Shown: positions 23,663 through 33,845, numbered from the stretch's first letter. The stretch: 40,102 nucleotides of DNA from Pectobacterium polonicum (GCF_005497185.1 NZ_RJTN01000030.1:1-40102); one strand, 5' to 3'. Numbers and translations are program-made. Notes: generated by a model not told the origin, from the letters alone.

Positions 23663-24106
23663 TTATTTGAGTAAATCAACCCACGATCCTAGCCATTCCT
23701 CTGCTGGATCTTCTGGAATTTGGTGCTGGGTGATGTCGATCTCGAGGATTTCACCGATCCGTTTAGCCCCTAGCTGGGTGAGTACACGATCCGCCGTTTG
23801 GATCGCGCCACAAAAAGTATCGTACTCTTTACTCCCGATCCCCACCGCACCGAAATTCACTTGAGAAAGATCGGGCTTTTGCTGTTCCAACTGTTCGAAC
23901 AGCGCTTTTAGGTTGTCTGGGAATTCCCCGGCACCGTGTGTAGACGTCACTACCAGCCATACACCGCTTTCAGGCAGCGCATCAAGTGTGGGGCCATGGA
24001 GCGTTTCAGTGGAAAAATCATCCTTCTCCAGCAGTTCAGCCAAATGCTCTGCCACATATTCTGCGCTGCCAAGGGTACTGCCACTGATTAAGGTAATGTC
24101 TGCCAT
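23663..24106 (-). CDS. mioC: Flavodoxin-like protein MioC
   Basis: 147 residues from ATG 24106 (MADITLISGSTLGSAEYVAEHL), the E. coli length; an open-frame extension to 24136 is not supported. It is an FMN-binding flavodoxin fold: phosphate loop SGSTLGSAEY, then TSTHGAGEFPDNL and GIGSKEYDTFCGA flavin-contact loops. In E. coli MioC takes part in biotin synthase electron supply in vitro, and its transcription runs into oriC. The gene reads toward the origin and has a consensus DnaA box upstream. The ribosome-binding site is weak. Confidence 0.97.
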   Translation of the reverse strand: MADITLISGSTLGSAEYVAEHLAELLEKDDFSTETLHGPTLDALPESGVWLVVTSTHGAGEFPDNLKALFEQLEQQKPDLSQVNFGAVGIGSKEYDTFCGAIQTADRVLTQLGAKRIGEILEIDITQHQIPEDPAEEWLGSWVDLLK

Positions 24107-24165
24107 AGCGATCCCATCTGATAAAAGACGGGACATTGTACGCTGTGATCTGGCTGGGATCTACC

Positions 24166-24174
24166 TGTGGATAA
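24166..24174 (+). promoter_or_regulatory. DnaA box in the mioC promoter region
   Basis: TGTGGATAA is the perfect R1-type DnaA box, located 60 bp before the mioC start. In E. coli DnaA represses mioC through a box in this position. Confidence 0.8.
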
Positions 24175-24195
24175 TATGGGTATAGGAAAAAGACA

Positions 24196-24657
24196 TTACG
24201 GCGCGATCGTCCGCATGATGGGGTTTTGCAGGGAGATGAGTGTTTCAGTGGACTGAATTTCATCAATTGTTTGGATCTTGTTGATAAGTACGTGTTGCAG
24301 CGCTTCGATCGAACGGCACATGACTTTAATAAAGATGCTGTAATGCCCAGTGGTGTAGTAGGCCTCGACCACTTCTTCCAGATTGTTGAGTCTTTCCAGC
24401 GCTGAGGGATAGTCTTTAGCACTTTTTAGTATGATGCCGATAAAGCAACATACGTCATAGCCCAGCTGTTTTGGATTCACATCTAACCGCGTGCCGATAA
24501 TGATGCCCGCCTGCTTCATTTTTTCCACCCGAACGTGGATCGTACCTGGGCTAACGGAAAACTGTTTTGCCAATTCGGCGTAAGGCGTGCGTGCATTTTC
24601 CATTAAGGCGGAAAGGATGCCGCGATCGAGATTATCGATCTGATAAATTTCTGCCAC
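24196..24657 (-). CDS. asnC: Lrp-family regulator AsnC
   Basis: 153 residues, E. coli 152. Start codon is GTG 24657 (MAEIYQIDNLDRGIL) with AGGAGG 7 nt upstream. N-terminal helix-turn-helix: ARTPYAELAKQFSVSPGTIHVRVEKMKQAGII. C-terminal ligand-binding AsnC/RAM domain: VCCFIGIILKSAKDYPSALERL onward. AsnC activates the divergent asnA when asparagine is absent and represses its own gene. An 18-bp palindrome lies 30 bp upstream of its start. Transcription reads on toward mioC and oriC. Confidence 0.97.
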   Translation of the reverse strand: MAEIYQIDNLDRGILSALMENARTPYAELAKQFSVSPGTIHVRVEKMKQAGIIIGTRLDVNPKQLGYDVCCFIGIILKSAKDYPSALERLNNLEEVVEAYYTTGHYSIFIKVMCRSIEALQHVLINKIQTIDEIQSTETLISLQNPIMRTIAP

Positions 24658-24686
24658 TTTGAGCCTCCTATTTTATCGAATAATGA

Positions 24687-24704
24687 TTTTATACCGCTAT
24701 AAAA
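24687..24704. promoter_or_regulatory. Palindrome in the asnC-asnA control region, candidate AsnC operator
   Basis: TTTTATACCGCTATAAAA is a perfect palindrome of 7-bp arms around CCGC. It sits 30 bp upstream of the asnC start in the 152-bp divergent region, where an autogenous AsnC site is expected. A relaxed DnaA-like box (TTATCCATA, 24731-24739) lies nearby. Confidence 0.55.
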
Positions 24705-24809
24705 TGACGGATTAAAAGCACAAGTGCAATTTATCCATAAGATTATTGAATGACTAGCGGTTTATATTGCTTAATGAATAACTAAATACGATGAATAAGA
24801 GACGCGGCA

Positions 24810-25802
24810 ATGAAAAAGCAGTACATCGAAAAACAACAGCAAATCAGCTTCGTTAAGTCTTTCTTCTCCAGCCAACTGGAGCAGCTTCTGGGATTGATTG
24901 AAGTCCAGGCACCGATTCTTAGCCGTATCGGCGATGGCACGCAGGATAACTTGTCTGGTACGGAAAAAGCCGTGCAGGTTAAGGTTAAAGCCCTGCCAGA
25001 TGCCACATTTGAAGTGGTGCACTCATTGGCGAAATGGAAACGTAAAACGCTGGGCGCGTATGATTTTAGCTTCGGCGAAGGTATCTATACCCATATGAAG
25101 GCACTGCGCCCAGATGAAGATCGTCTGAGCCCGATCCACTCGGTTTATGTCGATCAGTGGGACTGGGAGCGCGTGATGGGCGATGGCGAGCGCAATGCCG
25201 AGTATCTGAAGTCGACGGTGACGCGTATTTATCAGGGCATTAAAGCGACGGAAGCGGCGGTACATCAGGCGTTTGGCATTCAGCCTTTCCTGCCAGAGCA
25301 GATTCATTTTGTGCATACCGAAACGTTGCTGAAGCGCTATCCCGATCTGGATGCCAAAGGGCGTGAGCGAGCCATTGCCAAAGAGCTGGGTGCGGTCTTC
25401 CTGATTGGGATTGGTGGTAAGCTGTCTAGCGGGGAATCTCACGACGTGCGTGCACCGGATTATGATGACTGGACGACGCCAGGTGAGCAGGAATTGGCAG
25501 GTCTGAACGGTGATATCGTCGTGTGGAACCCGGTTCTGAACGATGCATTTGAGATTTCATCAATGGGCATCCGCGTGGATGCGGAAGCCTTAACACGCCA
25601 ACTGGCGCTGACGCAGGATGAAGAACGTTTGAAATTAGAGTGGCATCAGGCGCTGTTGCGTGGCGAGATGCCGCAGACGATCGGCGGGGGAATTGGTCAG
25701 TCTCGCCTGGTCATGCTGTTGCTACAACTGTCGCACATTGGTCAGGTTCAGTGCGGTGTGTGGCCACAGCCGCTGCGTGAGTCAGTTTCCGGCCTGCTTT
25801 AA
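24810..25802 (+). CDS. asnA: Aspartate-ammonia ligase (asparagine synthetase A)
   Basis: 330 residues, the E. coli length. It is a cytoplasmic ATP-dependent enzyme that makes asparagine from aspartate and free ammonia, with a class II aminoacyl-tRNA-synthetase-like fold. Conserved blocks: [34 protein letters not shown], the central DIVVWNPVL, and the terminal [28 protein letters not shown]. It is divergent from asnC, which should activate it. Its stop codon overlaps the stop of the convergent viaA by 4 nt, leaving no room for a separate terminator. Confidence 0.98.
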   Translation: MKKQYIEKQQQISFVKSFFSSQLEQLLGLIEVQAPILSRIGDGTQDNLSGTEKAVQVKVKALPDATFEVVHSLAKWKRKTLGAYDFSFGEGIYTHMKALRPDEDRLSPIHSVYVDQWDWERVMGDGERNAEYLKSTVTRIYQGIKATEAAVHQAFGIQPFLPEQIHFVHTETLLKRYPDLDAKGRERAIAKELGAVFLIGIGGKLSSGESHDVRAPDYDDWTTPGEQELAGLNGDIVVWNPVLNDAFEISSMGIRVDAEALTRQLALTQDEERLKLEWHQALLRGEMPQTIGGGIGQSRLVMLLLQLSHIGQVQCGVWPQPLRESVSGLL

Positions 25803-27277
25803 TAAGCCTTGCCGTGCTGCCAGCGGCGCATTAAGCGGCTTTTTAACCCAGTGTCAAAGCGCCAAATGTGGTCAAAAATGTGCATGATGCCGGGTTTGCC
25901 ATGATCGGACATCGCTACAGCATGGAAACGATGCTGTAGCTGTTTCTGACGGCTTTTCACCTTGTTCACGACCTCATCCGGCAACCGCTGGGCGATAAAA
26001 TCTGAAATCACCACCGCATCAGCATCATGCCAGAGTGCATCGTCCATCTTATCCAACAATGCTGACAGACAGGCGCTCATATCCGTGCCGCCACGGAAGG
26101 ACTGGCTGAGAAAACGTATCGCCTGCTCTAGTCCGTCCGCAGACGTGAGTTCGTATTTCACCACGCCAGTGGAAAATAGCATGATGTAGCAACGGCGATT
26201 ATCGGCGAGTGCGATACGCATCAGCGCCAGACAGAAAGCTTTGGCACAGCGTTCATTAAAGCCGCCCATCGAGCCTGAAGTATCAACGCAGACGATAAAC
26301 GGGCCACGTGGCTGCTGTTCGTTTTGTTGGTGCACCACCGGGCGCTCGGTAACTTTCTCGCGCCAGCTCTCCCCTTGTAAGCGATAGGTCAGCAGCCGAT
26401 GTTCCAGCAGGCGACGATAAAATTCGTATTCCAGTTCACTAATGCCCAGCGTGGCTAACTCAGTGGGCATCAGACGCAAGATATCATCACTCTGATGCAC
26501 GCCGCTCACCTGTTCGGGAACAGTGGCAGGTTCCCGTACTCTTACCCGGAAGGCTTCTTGTGGTGCTTCCTGCGTAAGGATGGATTTGGTCTCCCGACTG
26601 CGCCCCAGGCGTTCCGCCAGTTTTTGCAGTGCAGGCTGACGTTGCAGGAAAGCACCGAAATCCAGTAATGGGCGGGGATCGGTGTGGATACGCTGTGCGG
26701 CGCTAAGATCCCAGAGCCGTCCGGCTGCATTTTCATTCTCTGCCAAAACCGGTTCAAGTTTGCCGCTGAGGGTCAGACGCTGTTGCAATTCATCCAGCAG
26801 GATTTCCCGTTCCTGATCCATTAATTGCTGATGTAGTGAAACGGTTTGTAATGTCAGGCTCAGCCGCCAGCGCTGAAGAAAGAGCGCGTGGAGCCCACTC
26901 GTTATCTTCTGCCCTAAGGTTCTCTCTGGAGAGGTAATGAGCTGTGAGGCCTGCGTCAGAAACGGTGATTCCACGGTGTTTAGCGTATCCATAATCGCAG
27001 GCAGGCGTGTCTGAAAAGCCTGGTTGTCGATCGATTGTGAACGTTGGTAGCAGCTAAATTCCCTTTCCAGCTCTGGCGGTACCTGCGTGGCGCGCAGGCG
27101 CTGCTTTAAGGTTTCTTTCCAGTGAGGGAGATCGTTGAGCAACGCGGATTTCAGGCTGGGATACTTTTCGAAGAAGAATGCGAGCTGCGGTGTTGCCAGT
27201 AGTGTGACGACAAGATCGTCCAGCAGCTCGTTTTCATCGATAGACAGCAGCATTTCCAGTGATTCCAGCGTGATCAT
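25799..27277 (-). CDS. viaA: RavA-associated VWA-domain protein ViaA
   Basis: 492 residues from ATG 27277 ([18 protein letters not shown]), slightly longer than E. coli ViaA (483). An open-frame extension to 27355 only reads through the ravA end and is rejected. N-terminal helical part about 1-300; C-terminal von Willebrand A domain with the MIDAS motif DTSGSMGG ([21 protein letters not shown]) and later [14 protein letters not shown] and AVVISDF. It partners the MoxR ATPase RavA; in E. coli the pair is linked to respiratory complexes and aminoglycoside sensitivity. It lies 5 nt after the ravA stop, indicating coupled expression. Confidence 0.95.
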   Translation of the reverse strand: MITLESLEMLLSIDENELLDDLVVTLLATPQLAFFFEKYPSLKSALLNDLPHWKETLKQRLRATQVPPELEREFSCYQRSQSIDNQAFQTRLPAIMDTLNTVESPFLTQASQLITSPERTLGQKITSGLHALFLQRWRLSLTLQTVSLHQQLMDQEREILLDELQQRLTLSGKLEPVLAENENAAGRLWDLSAAQRIHTDPRPLLDFGAFLQRQPALQKLAERLGRSRETKSILTQEAPQEAFRVRVREPATVPEQVSGVHQSDDILRLMPTELATLGISELEYEFYRRLLEHRLLTYRLQGESWREKVTERPVVHQQNEQQPRGPFIVCVDTSGSMGGFNERCAKAFCLALMRIALADNRRCYIMLFSTGVVKYELTSADGLEQAIRFLSQSFRGGTDMSACLSALLDKMDDALWHDADAVVISDFIAQRLPDEVVNKVKSRQKQLQHRFHAVAMSDHGKPGIMHIFDHIWRFDTGLKSRLMRRWQHGKAY

Positions 27278-27282
27278 GGGCG

Positions 27283-28782
27283 TTAGTCCTGTTGCTCTGA
27301 TTGCTGGATCTGCTCGGCAACCTGTTGCAGGCTGGCTTCTATTTTCGCCAGCCACTCACCAGGGACGAACAGGCAGGGTTGATGCTGGCTGAACAAACGA
27401 CGCTGTTCGCGCAGTTGCAGGTTCAGCTTTTCATATTCATCGGTAATTTCGGCAGGAAGCGCACAGTCGCGTTTTTCCGGCAGAGAAAGAATAGAAGATT
27501 GCAGGCTGATATCACGGATCGTCAGATGCTGGCGATCGTCCACCAGCAGATCGAGGCGTTGGGTAAAACCAATGCCGTTGAGCTTACCCCGGATCTCACC
27601 CCCTTTTTGCAGCCAGTCTTGCAGGGTATTTTTCTCAATGATCAGATGGTTAACTTCAATATCGTGCAGGATCAGCGGGCGTTGCAGCACCAGATCCAGC
27701 ATTTCAGCGACGATCGTATCAGGCAACGTGTAATGGAATTTGCGACCCAGAAAGTGTCCTTGTTTCTCCACGGAAAATGCCTGCAATTCACTTTGCTCAC
27801 GCTGGTATTGTTGGCGTTTGGTATTCACCTGCTGCAGACGGAACAGCAGACTTTTTTGTTGATAGGCGTGCTCGGTAATCAACAATTCAAGCTGGCGTTC
27901 GATGAGCGTCAACGTGCTTTGGTCATGCCAGAGACAGTCTTTCAGCAGAATAATATCAACTGGCGTGATGGCATCCCGACCGCAGAAAAACGCACTGGCC
28001 TGAAGTAGGCGCAAGGCTTTCTTCCAGCGTCGATCGGAAATATAGGGCGCTTGTTCCAGCGCATCAAGCTGCTGACGCAGCGTGTAAATCAGCTCGAAGC
28101 CAACATCTGGCAGCGAGACGTGCTCAATGTCCTTCTGCCACTGTTGGTACTCTTCATCGCTGACGCTGAGAGCGGGTGGTACGGGGTTATCGCGATCGCT
28201 GCTGTTATTTACGAGTAGTGCGCGGAAATTCTGTTTTTCCTGCACGCGATCGAGCCATAGACGGATAAGCATTCGGTCATAAAGCGCTTCCAGACCGCCG
28301 TCTGCCTCTGGCAGTTCATTCGAGGCCGCGACCAATAGGCGCATGGGTATGGTGTCTTCGCTGTTGCCATTACGGAAACGCCGTTCATTAATGGCCGTTA
28401 GCAGCGTGTTCAAAATAGCGGGGCCTGCTTTCCAGATTTCGTCCAGAAAGACGATTTCAGCTTCTGGCAGATAACCGGCGGTCAGGCGCTGGTAGCGGCC
28501 TTCATCTTTTAGCGCCTGAATGGACAGGGGGCCGAACACCTCTTCCGGGGTAGAAAAGCGGGTCATCAGGTATTCAAATGCGTTCGCATGACGAAAAGCG
28601 AATTTAAGACGCCGGGCGATCATACTTTTAGCTATACCCGGTGGACCCAACAGAAATACGCTTTCTCCGCTCAGTGCCGCCAGTAGACAGAGGCGAATGG
28701 CGTGCTGTCTTTCGTAGAGCCCGTGTTCTAGCGCATGGCTGAGGCGAGAAATTCTTTCAGCCAATGCCGCAGTTTGACGCAT
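27283..28782 (-). CDS. ravA: MoxR-family AAA+ ATPase RavA
   Basis: 499 residues, E. coli 498. Walker A GPPGIAKS at residues 46-53, Walker [20 protein letters not shown], and sensor block [23 protein letters not shown]. The C-terminal third (about 330-499) is the RavA-specific helical and beta region that contacts the lysine decarboxylase LdcI in E. coli. It forms hexamers and acts as a chaperone-like ATPase with ViaA. First gene of a two-gene operon, divergent from kup across a 337-bp gap. Confidence 0.97.
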   Translation of the reverse strand: MRQTAALAERISRLSHALEHGLYERQHAIRLCLLAALSGESVFLLGPPGIAKSMIARRLKFAFRHANAFEYLMTRFSTPEEVFGPLSIQALKDEGRYQRLTAGYLPEAEIVFLDEIWKAGPAILNTLLTAINERRFRNGNSEDTIPMRLLVAASNELPEADGGLEALYDRMLIRLWLDRVQEKQNFRALLVNNSSDRDNPVPPALSVSDEEYQQWQKDIEHVSLPDVGFELIYTLRQQLDALEQAPYISDRRWKKALRLLQASAFFCGRDAITPVDIILLKDCLWHDQSTLTLIERQLELLITEHAYQQKSLLFRLQQVNTKRQQYQREQSELQAFSVEKQGHFLGRKFHYTLPDTIVAEMLDLVLQRPLILHDIEVNHLIIEKNTLQDWLQKGGEIRGKLNGIGFTQRLDLLVDDRQHLTIRDISLQSSILSLPEKRDCALPAEITDEYEKLNLQLREQRRLFSQHQPCLFVPGEWLAKIEASLQQVAEQIQQSEQQD

Positions 28783-29119
28783 AATTAATCCGTTAGTCCC
28801 ATGATGTGATGTACTGAAATCGTTTATTTTTGAATTTGGTTGCTCTACTGAAAGCGGCGTCTCAGAAAAACCCTACTTTCAGAAAGACAATAGTAATAAT
28901 AAACGGCAGATCACAGATTTTTATTAGAATACTTTTACGGATTATTACACCCTAACGGGGTGAGTAAGCAATAAACCACTTTTTACAGGATGTTTCGTAT
29001 ACAGGTGGCCCGCACAATAAAAATGGGTTTTTACCCTGATTTGTGCATACTGTGCGCTTTTGGACGAGTTGCTGTTAATGACGCGCTTCGCGGACTGATT
29101 AATAACAGAAGATAGGTTT
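28783..29119. other. 337-bp divergent region between ravA and kup
   Basis: No coding frame is credible. It should hold both promoters, but I cannot name -35/-10 pairs with confidence. It contains two structured stretches: an inverted repeat CTGAAAG/CTTTCAG (28848-28854 and 28876-28882), and a nested hairpin at 29012-29046 (outer arm GCACAA/TTGTGC, inner arm GGGT/ACCC) about 75 nt before kup, possibly within its leader. Confidence 0.5.
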
Positions 29120-30988
29120 ATGAGCTCAGAACATAAACGTTCGCTTCCGGCTGTCACGCTGGCGGCCATCGGGGTGGTTTATGGAGATATAGGAACCAGC
29201 CCTCTTTATACGTTAAGGGAATGTTTATCAGGGCAGTTTGGTTTTGGGGTCGAGCCTGATTCTGTCTTTGGCTTTCTTTCACTGATCTTTTGGCTGTTGG
29301 TCCTCGTTGTTTCGCTGAAATACCTGACCTATGTGATGCGTGCCGACAACGCGGGTGAAGGTGGAATTCTCACATTAATGTCGCTGGCTGGGCGTAATAC
29401 CTCCGATCGCATGACGTCCGTGCTAGTCATTATGGGATTGATCGGCGGCAGCTTCTTCTACGGGGAAGTGGTCATCACGCCTGCCATCTCGGTGATGTCT
29501 GCGATGGAAGGGCTGGAAATCGCCGCGCCGTCGATGGACAGCTATATCGTCCCGCTGTCGATTGTCGTCCTGACGTTACTGTTTATCATTCAAAAGCACG
29601 GCACTGGCAGCGTCGGCAAGCTGTTTGCGCCTGTGATGCTGATTTGGTTTTTAACGCTCGGCGTACTGGGTGCGCGCAGCATTATCGCTAACCCTGAAGT
29701 CTTGCAGGCGTTGAATCCGATGTACGCAGTGCGTTTCTTTATTGAATACAAAGCGGTGTCGTTCTTCGCACTGGGCGCGGTGGTGCTGGCGATCACCGGT
29801 GTCGAGGCGCTGTATGCCGATATGGGCCACTTCGGTAAATTCCCTATTCGTCTGGCGTGGTTTACGGTAGTGCTGCCGTCGCTGGTATTAAATTACTTCG
29901 GGCAGGGCGCGTTGCTGTTAAAGAACCCTGAGGCGATCAAAAACCCGTTCTTTCTGTTGGCGCCTGATTGGGCGCTAATTCCACTCATGGTACTGGCGAC
30001 GCTGGCGACGATTATTGCCTCGCAGGCAGTGATTTCCGGTGTGTTCTCCCTGACGCGTCAGGCGGTGCGGCTGGGCTATTTACCGCCGATGCGTATCGTA
30101 CACACGTCGGATATGGAATCCGGTCAGATTTATATTCCCGCCATTAACTGGATGCTGTATATCGCTGTCGTCATCGTGATCGTCAGCTTCGAGCATTCGA
30201 GCAATCTGGCGGCGGCTTACGGGATTGCGGTAACGGGCACGATGGTGATTACCAGCATTCTGTTCTGTACGGTCGCGGTGAAGAACTGGCTTTGGAACCG
30301 CTATCTGGCATGGGTGTTGTTGGCAGGCTTGCTAATGATAGACCTGCCCATGTTTTTGGCAAACGTGGTCAAGATCTTGTCTGGTGGCTGGCTGCCGCTG
30401 GCGCTGGGCATGGTGATGTTTATTATCATGACGACCTGGAAAAGCGAGCGCTTCAGGTTACTGCGCCGGTTGCATGAGCATGGTAATTCGCTGGATGCCA
30501 TGATTGCATCGCTGGAGAAATCGCCGCCAACGCGGGTTCCTGGTACGGCGGTGTATTTCTCGCGTGCGACTCGCGTGATTCCGTTCGCACTGCTGCATAA
30601 CCTCAAACACAACAAGATCCTGCACGAGCGCGTGGTGCTGTTGACCATGCGAACGGAGGATGCGCCCTATGTATTGAACGCGCGACGCGTGACGGTTGAA
30701 CAGCTTTCGCCGACGTTCTGGCGCGTGATCGCTAACTATGGCTGGCGTGAGACGCCGGATGTAGAGGAGGTCTTTCAACGCTGTTGGCAGGATGGATTGA
30801 CTTGCCAAATGATGGAAACGTCTTTCTTTATGTCCAATGAATCGCTGATTATCGGTGAGCGTCCATGGTATCTGCGCCTGCGCGGTAAGCTATTCATGAT
30901 GCTCAGCCGTAATGCGCTGCGGGCTGCGGATCAGTTTGAAATACCGCCGAACAGGCTGATCGAACTAGGGATACAGGTCGAGATTTAA
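29120..30988 (+). CDS. kup: Low-affinity potassium transporter Kup
   Basis: 622 residues, identical in length to E. coli Kup. The N-terminal signature [21 protein letters not shown] is followed by about twelve membrane spans (to about residue 450) and a soluble cytoplasmic tail ending [14 protein letters not shown]. It is a K+/H+ symporter of the KUP/HAK family that supports potassium uptake at low pH. Single gene; ATG 29120 with a modest AGATAGG upstream. It converges on qseC, and a 39-nt hairpin lies between them. Confidence 0.98.
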   Translation: MSSEHKRSLPAVTLAAIGVVYGDIGTSPLYTLRECLSGQFGFGVEPDSVFGFLSLIFWLLVLVVSLKYLTYVMRADNAGEGGILTLMSLAGRNTSDRMTSVLVIMGLIGGSFFYGEVVITPAISVMSAMEGLEIAAPSMDSYIVPLSIVVLTLLFIIQKHGTGSVGKLFAPVMLIWFLTLGVLGARSIIANPEVLQALNPMYAVRFFIEYKAVSFFALGAVVLAITGVEALYADMGHFGKFPIRLAWFTVVLPSLVLNYFGQGALLLKNPEAIKNPFFLLAPDWALIPLMVLATLATIIASQAVISGVFSLTRQAVRLGYLPPMRIVHTSDMESGQIYIPAINWMLYIAVVIVIVSFEHSSNLAAAYGIAVTGTMVITSILFCTVAVKNWLWNRYLAWVLLAGLLMIDLPMFLANVVKILSGGWLPLALGMVMFIIMTTWKSERFRLLRRLHEHGNSLDAMIASLEKSPPTRVPGTAVYFSRATRVIPFALLHNLKHNKILHERVVLLTMRTEDAPYVLNARRVTVEQLSPTFWRVIANYGWRETPDVEEVFQRCWQDGLTCQMMETSFFMSNESLIIGERPWYLRLRGKLFMMLSRNALRAADQFEIPPNRLIELGIQVEI

Positions 30989-31053
30989 GTGATCCCACTA
31001 AATTATCTATCGTTAACACACTGACAGCGACTCGTTGTTTGTTATTAGGGAAA

Positions 31054-31092
31054 CACGGGGATGAGGTTCCCGCAGGGATACCTCGCCCCGTG
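31054..31092. other. Strong nested hairpin between kup and qseC
   Basis: CACGGGG (31054-31060) pairs with CCCCGTG (31086-31092); inside, GAGGT pairs with ACCTC and TCCC with GGGA, so almost the whole 39 nt folds. Neither side carries a T-tract. It may stop both convergent transcripts or be a dispersed repeat; I cannot tell which from one copy. Confidence 0.6.
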
Positions 31093-31139
31093 GTCGACCG
31101 TGTATCTCGATCTTACCCCAACGTAACGTCTAACAACCT

Positions 31140-32489
31140 TTACCAATTCACCGACACAATCAGCCCGCCTTCGGGCTGATTGATGAATGTAACCCGCATG
31201 TGATGCAGCGTGGCGATGTTGTTCACGATGGAAATTCCCAGACCGCTGCCAGATTTTTCCTGCCCTGGTGGACGATAAAAACGTTCGCCGATTCTTGCCA
31301 ACGCTTCATCGCTGATGCCCGGTCCGTTATCGGCTACCTTAAAGCCGCGTTCTGTCAGCGTCAGACTGACCGTTCCCCCCGCATTGCTGTAGCGAATGGC
31401 GTTATCCAACAGATTGCGCACCAGCAGCGCCAGCAGCAGCGGATGACCCTGTCGGGTAACCTGAGTATCCGGTAAGTCCAGCGTCAGTTCGATACCTGCG
31501 GTTTGTGCCGTGTGATAATGCGCGATTGCCGCCTGTTGCAGCAGTTCATTGAACTGAACGGGCTGCATCCCTTCGGGGGACGATTCTGCATCCAGCCGCG
31601 ATAGCGTCAGGAGTTGATCCACCAGCCGTGTAGCCCGATCGATACCTTTGTCCAGATTGACCAGTGCATGGTGACGCATGGCTTCATCGTCATGCGCCAA
31701 CTGTGCGACTTCGGTTTGAACTTTCAGCGCCGCCAGCGGGCTACGCAATTCATGAGCCGCATCAGAAGTAAAACGGCGTTCACGAATCAACATATCGCTG
31801 ATGCGAGAGAACAGGAGATTCAACGCGTTGACCAGCGGGCGGACTTCCTGTGGGATGTGCTGCGTTGCAAGCGGTGTACTTTCGTCGGGGGAGCGTAACT
31901 GAAGCTCTGCGGCAATCCGTTTTAGCGGCGAGAGTTCGCGTGTTACCAGCCAGAACAGCAGTGCTAGCATGATCGGCAGCGCAAACAGCCAGGGCATTAG
32001 GTTGGTTTTTACAATATCCAACGCCATATCCTGGCGGTATTCCCACTCCTGACCCACCGCAATCACGTAACGATTATCCTCCGTCGTCAGCCAGACGATG
32101 CGCCATGCGTCGTTATCATCGCGCAGTTTGCCGTCGGTGAAGCCGTTGCGCTTATAGTCAAAAATGAAATCTTTGCCGTTTTCACCGTCGTTCAACACCA
32201 TTTTCCCATCGTGGGTAAACATGGCGAAGGCCAGTGCATCATCATCCTGTTTACCTCGGTCTTTATGTACCAGACTTTTGGTCTTGGGCAGAGAAGCTGA
32301 TTGGATTCGCAATTCATCGGGATTCATGGTGGCCAGACGTTTGGCAAACAACATTTGCTGGGTATCAAATAGTTCATTGATGTTATGGCGCGTTTGAGAC
32401 CACGAAAGCAGACTGGCTACGCCCCAGCACATCACTGTCAGCAGCGTAAAACCCGCAATCAGGCGTAAACGCAGGCTGAGTCGGTTCAT
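31140..32489 (-). CDS. qseC: Two-component sensor histidine kinase QseC
   Basis: 449 residues, the family length. Two membrane spans (about 10-30 and 160-185) flank a periplasmic sensor domain ([54 protein letters not shown]). HAMP-like linker, then the H-box [19 protein letters not shown] with the phosphorylated H246, N-box [15 protein letters not shown] and G-boxes VADNGPGIS and GSGLGISIV. QseC responds in E. coli to autoinducer-3 and catecholamines and phosphorylates QseB. Its ATG overlaps the qseB stop (ATGA), so the two are translationally coupled. PmrB is the nearest alternative, but the periplasmic domain is QseC-like. Confidence 0.93.
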   Translation of the reverse strand: MNRLSLRLRLIAGFTLLTVMCWGVASLLSWSQTRHNINELFDTQQMLFAKRLATMNPDELRIQSASLPKTKSLVHKDRGKQDDDALAFAMFTHDGKMVLNDGENGKDFIFDYKRNGFTDGKLRDDNDAWRIVWLTTEDNRYVIAVGQEWEYRQDMALDIVKTNLMPWLFALPIMLALLFWLVTRELSPLKRIAAELQLRSPDESTPLATQHIPQEVRPLVNALNLLFSRISDMLIRERRFTSDAAHELRSPLAALKVQTEVAQLAHDDEAMRHHALVNLDKGIDRATRLVDQLLTLSRLDAESSPEGMQPVQFNELLQQAAIAHYHTAQTAGIELTLDLPDTQVTRQGHPLLLALLVRNLLDNAIRYSNAGGTVSLTLTERGFKVADNGPGISDEALARIGERFYRPPGQEKSGSGLGISIVNNIATLHHMRVTFINQPEGGLIVSVNW

Positions 32490-33148
32490 GGTGTGTCCCC
32501 CAGAATATAGCCAATGCCATGCACGGTACGGATAAACCCGCTGCCCAGTTTTTTGCGCAGGTGGTGGATATGCACTTCGACCGCATTGCTGGAGACATCA
32601 TCGTCCCATCCGTAGAGCTTTTCTTCCAGTTGCGCACGTGTAAGCACGCGGTTCGGATTCAGTAGAAACAGTTCCAGCAGCGCCAGCTCGCGGGATTTTA
32701 ATATGAGAGGCGCGTTGTTAAGCGTGACGCTCCGCGATCCCGGTTCAAGGGATACTGGGCCGTGCGTTAATGCCGGTTGGAGCTGACCGTGACGGCGGCG
32801 AATCAGTGCCTGTAGGCGAGCGGCGACTTCCGTCAGGGCAAAGGGCTTACATAAATAATCATCGGCACCCTGTTGCAGCCCTTCCACGCGCTGTTCCAGC
32901 GCATCGCGGGCGGTCAGAACCAGCACCGGTTCGTCATGTCCCGCCTGACGCCACTGACGCAGAATATCCATCCCATCCATGCCCGGCAGGCTGAGATCGA
33001 GCACCACTGCATCATAGGGGGCAGCCTTCAATGCAGCGGCACCCGATTTACCTTCTATAAACCAGTCAATATTAAAGCCCAGTTTGTTCAACCCAGCTTT
33101 CAGGCCGTCACCAATCAAGCGATCGTCTTCGATTAACAATATTCTCAT
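32486..33148 (-). CDS. qseB: Two-component response regulator QseB (OmpR family)
   Basis: 220 residues, E. coli 219. The receiver domain (1-120) has the acid pair in [10 protein letters not shown], phosphoacceptor D51 ([13 protein letters not shown]), the conserved Thr and Lys ([18 protein letters not shown]). C-terminal winged-helix DNA-binding domain (125-220) ends with [24 protein letters not shown]. It controls motility and virulence genes in enterics. It is divergent from ygiW, the same neighbour as in E. coli, and a QseB/PmrA-type box lies between them. Confidence 0.94.
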   Translation of the reverse strand: MRILLIEDDRLIGDGLKAGLNKLGFNIDWFIEGKSGAAALKAAPYDAVVLDLSLPGMDGMDILRQWRQAGHDEPVLVLTARDALEQRVEGLQQGADDYLCKPFALTEVAARLQALIRRRHGQLQPALTHGPVSLEPGSRSVTLNNAPLILKSRELALLELFLLNPNRVLTRAQLEEKLYGWDDDVSSNAVEVHIHHLRKKLGSGFIRTVHGIGYILGDTP

Positions 33149-33280
33149 GGCTGCCTCGCAGGGAATGCGCTTATGCCTTTTCCGGTTTTATACGAAATAG
33201 AGAGGCGGTGTGTACAGGACAAATCGCTGAAATCAGGCGATTCCGGCAATATAAAAAAATAAAAATGCAAAGGATGACTC

Positions 33281-33297
33281 CTTAAGATTCTGTTAAG
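33281..33297. promoter_or_regulatory. QseB/PmrA-type response-regulator box
   Basis: CTTAAG (33281-33286) and GTTAAG (33292-33297) are separated by 5 bp, exactly the 6-5-6 layout of the PmrA box. QseB recognises similar direct repeats. Ten bp further on is TTTAAT (33308-33313), a possible ygiW -10, so the box would sit at the -35 position of ygiW and upstream of qseB. Confidence 0.6.
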
Positions 33298-33395
33298 AAC
33301 GGTTTGTTTTAATCCTTCCCGAAGACCGATTACTCCCGCAGGTTGACTGCGAAATCGTTGACCGTGAAACGACAGACAAAATAAGGAAGGTAAAT

Positions 33396-33791
33396 ATGAA
33401 AAAAGCAGCTGCGTTACTCGCCATTACCGCTCTAGTCTCTGCTCCGGTATTTGCTGCACAAAGCGGCGGTGGTTTCGTCAACCCGGAAACGCCGGCGGTT
33501 GGCACACATAAAGGGGGATTCATCGATCCGCAGAATTCCCTCACGACGGTAGTTAAAGCTAAAGATCTGCGTGACGACAGTTGGGTTACGCTGAGTGGCA
33601 ATATTGAAAAACGGATTGGTGATGAGAACTATCTGTTCCGCGATGCGACGGGCACGATAGAAGTTGAAATTGATCACAAGCGTTGGAATGGTCAGATGAT
33701 TTCGCCCACGGATAAAGTGGAAATCCAGGGTGAGTTGGATAAAGACTTCAATTCAGTCGAGCTGGATGTGAAGCAGATCCGTAAACTCTAA
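33396..33791 (+). CDS. ygiW: Periplasmic OB-fold protein YgiW (BOF family)
   Basis: 131 residues, E. coli 130. A signal peptide covers residues 1-20 (MKKAAALLAITALVSAPVFA), followed by a short linker (GGGFVNPETPAV) and the bacterial OB-fold (about 45-131: WVTLSGNIEKRIGDENYLFRD, then GTIEVEIDHKRW). YgiW/VisP proteins are stress-induced periplasmic factors linked to peroxide and envelope stress and to QseBC output. The ribosome-binding site AAGGAAGG is strong. Divergence from qseBC matches the E. coli pairing although the chromosomal site differs. A hairpin terminator follows. Confidence 0.94.
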   Translation: MKKAAALLAITALVSAPVFAAQSGGGFVNPETPAVGTHKGGFIDPQNSLTTVVKAKDLRDDSWVTLSGNIEKRIGDENYLFRDATGTIEVEIDHKRWNGQMISPTDKVEIQGELDKDFNSVELDVKQIRKL

Positions 33792-33813
33792 TCCGTTATC
33801 TTCAATTGTTGAG

Positions 33814-33845
33814 TGGCGGGCGATTTCCCGCCATTTCTCTCTTTA
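33814..33845 (+). terminator. Terminator of ygiW
   Basis: TGGCGGG (33814-33820) and CCCGCCA (33827-33833) form a perfect 7-bp stem with a 6-nt loop, followed by the pyrimidine run TTTCTCTCTTT. It is 22 nt after the ygiW stop. Confidence 0.75.

Noticed and set aside
28945-29169. 74-codon minus-strand open frame in the ravA-kup gap and kup start
   Set aside because: It has no ribosome-binding site, overlaps the start of kup and resembles no family.
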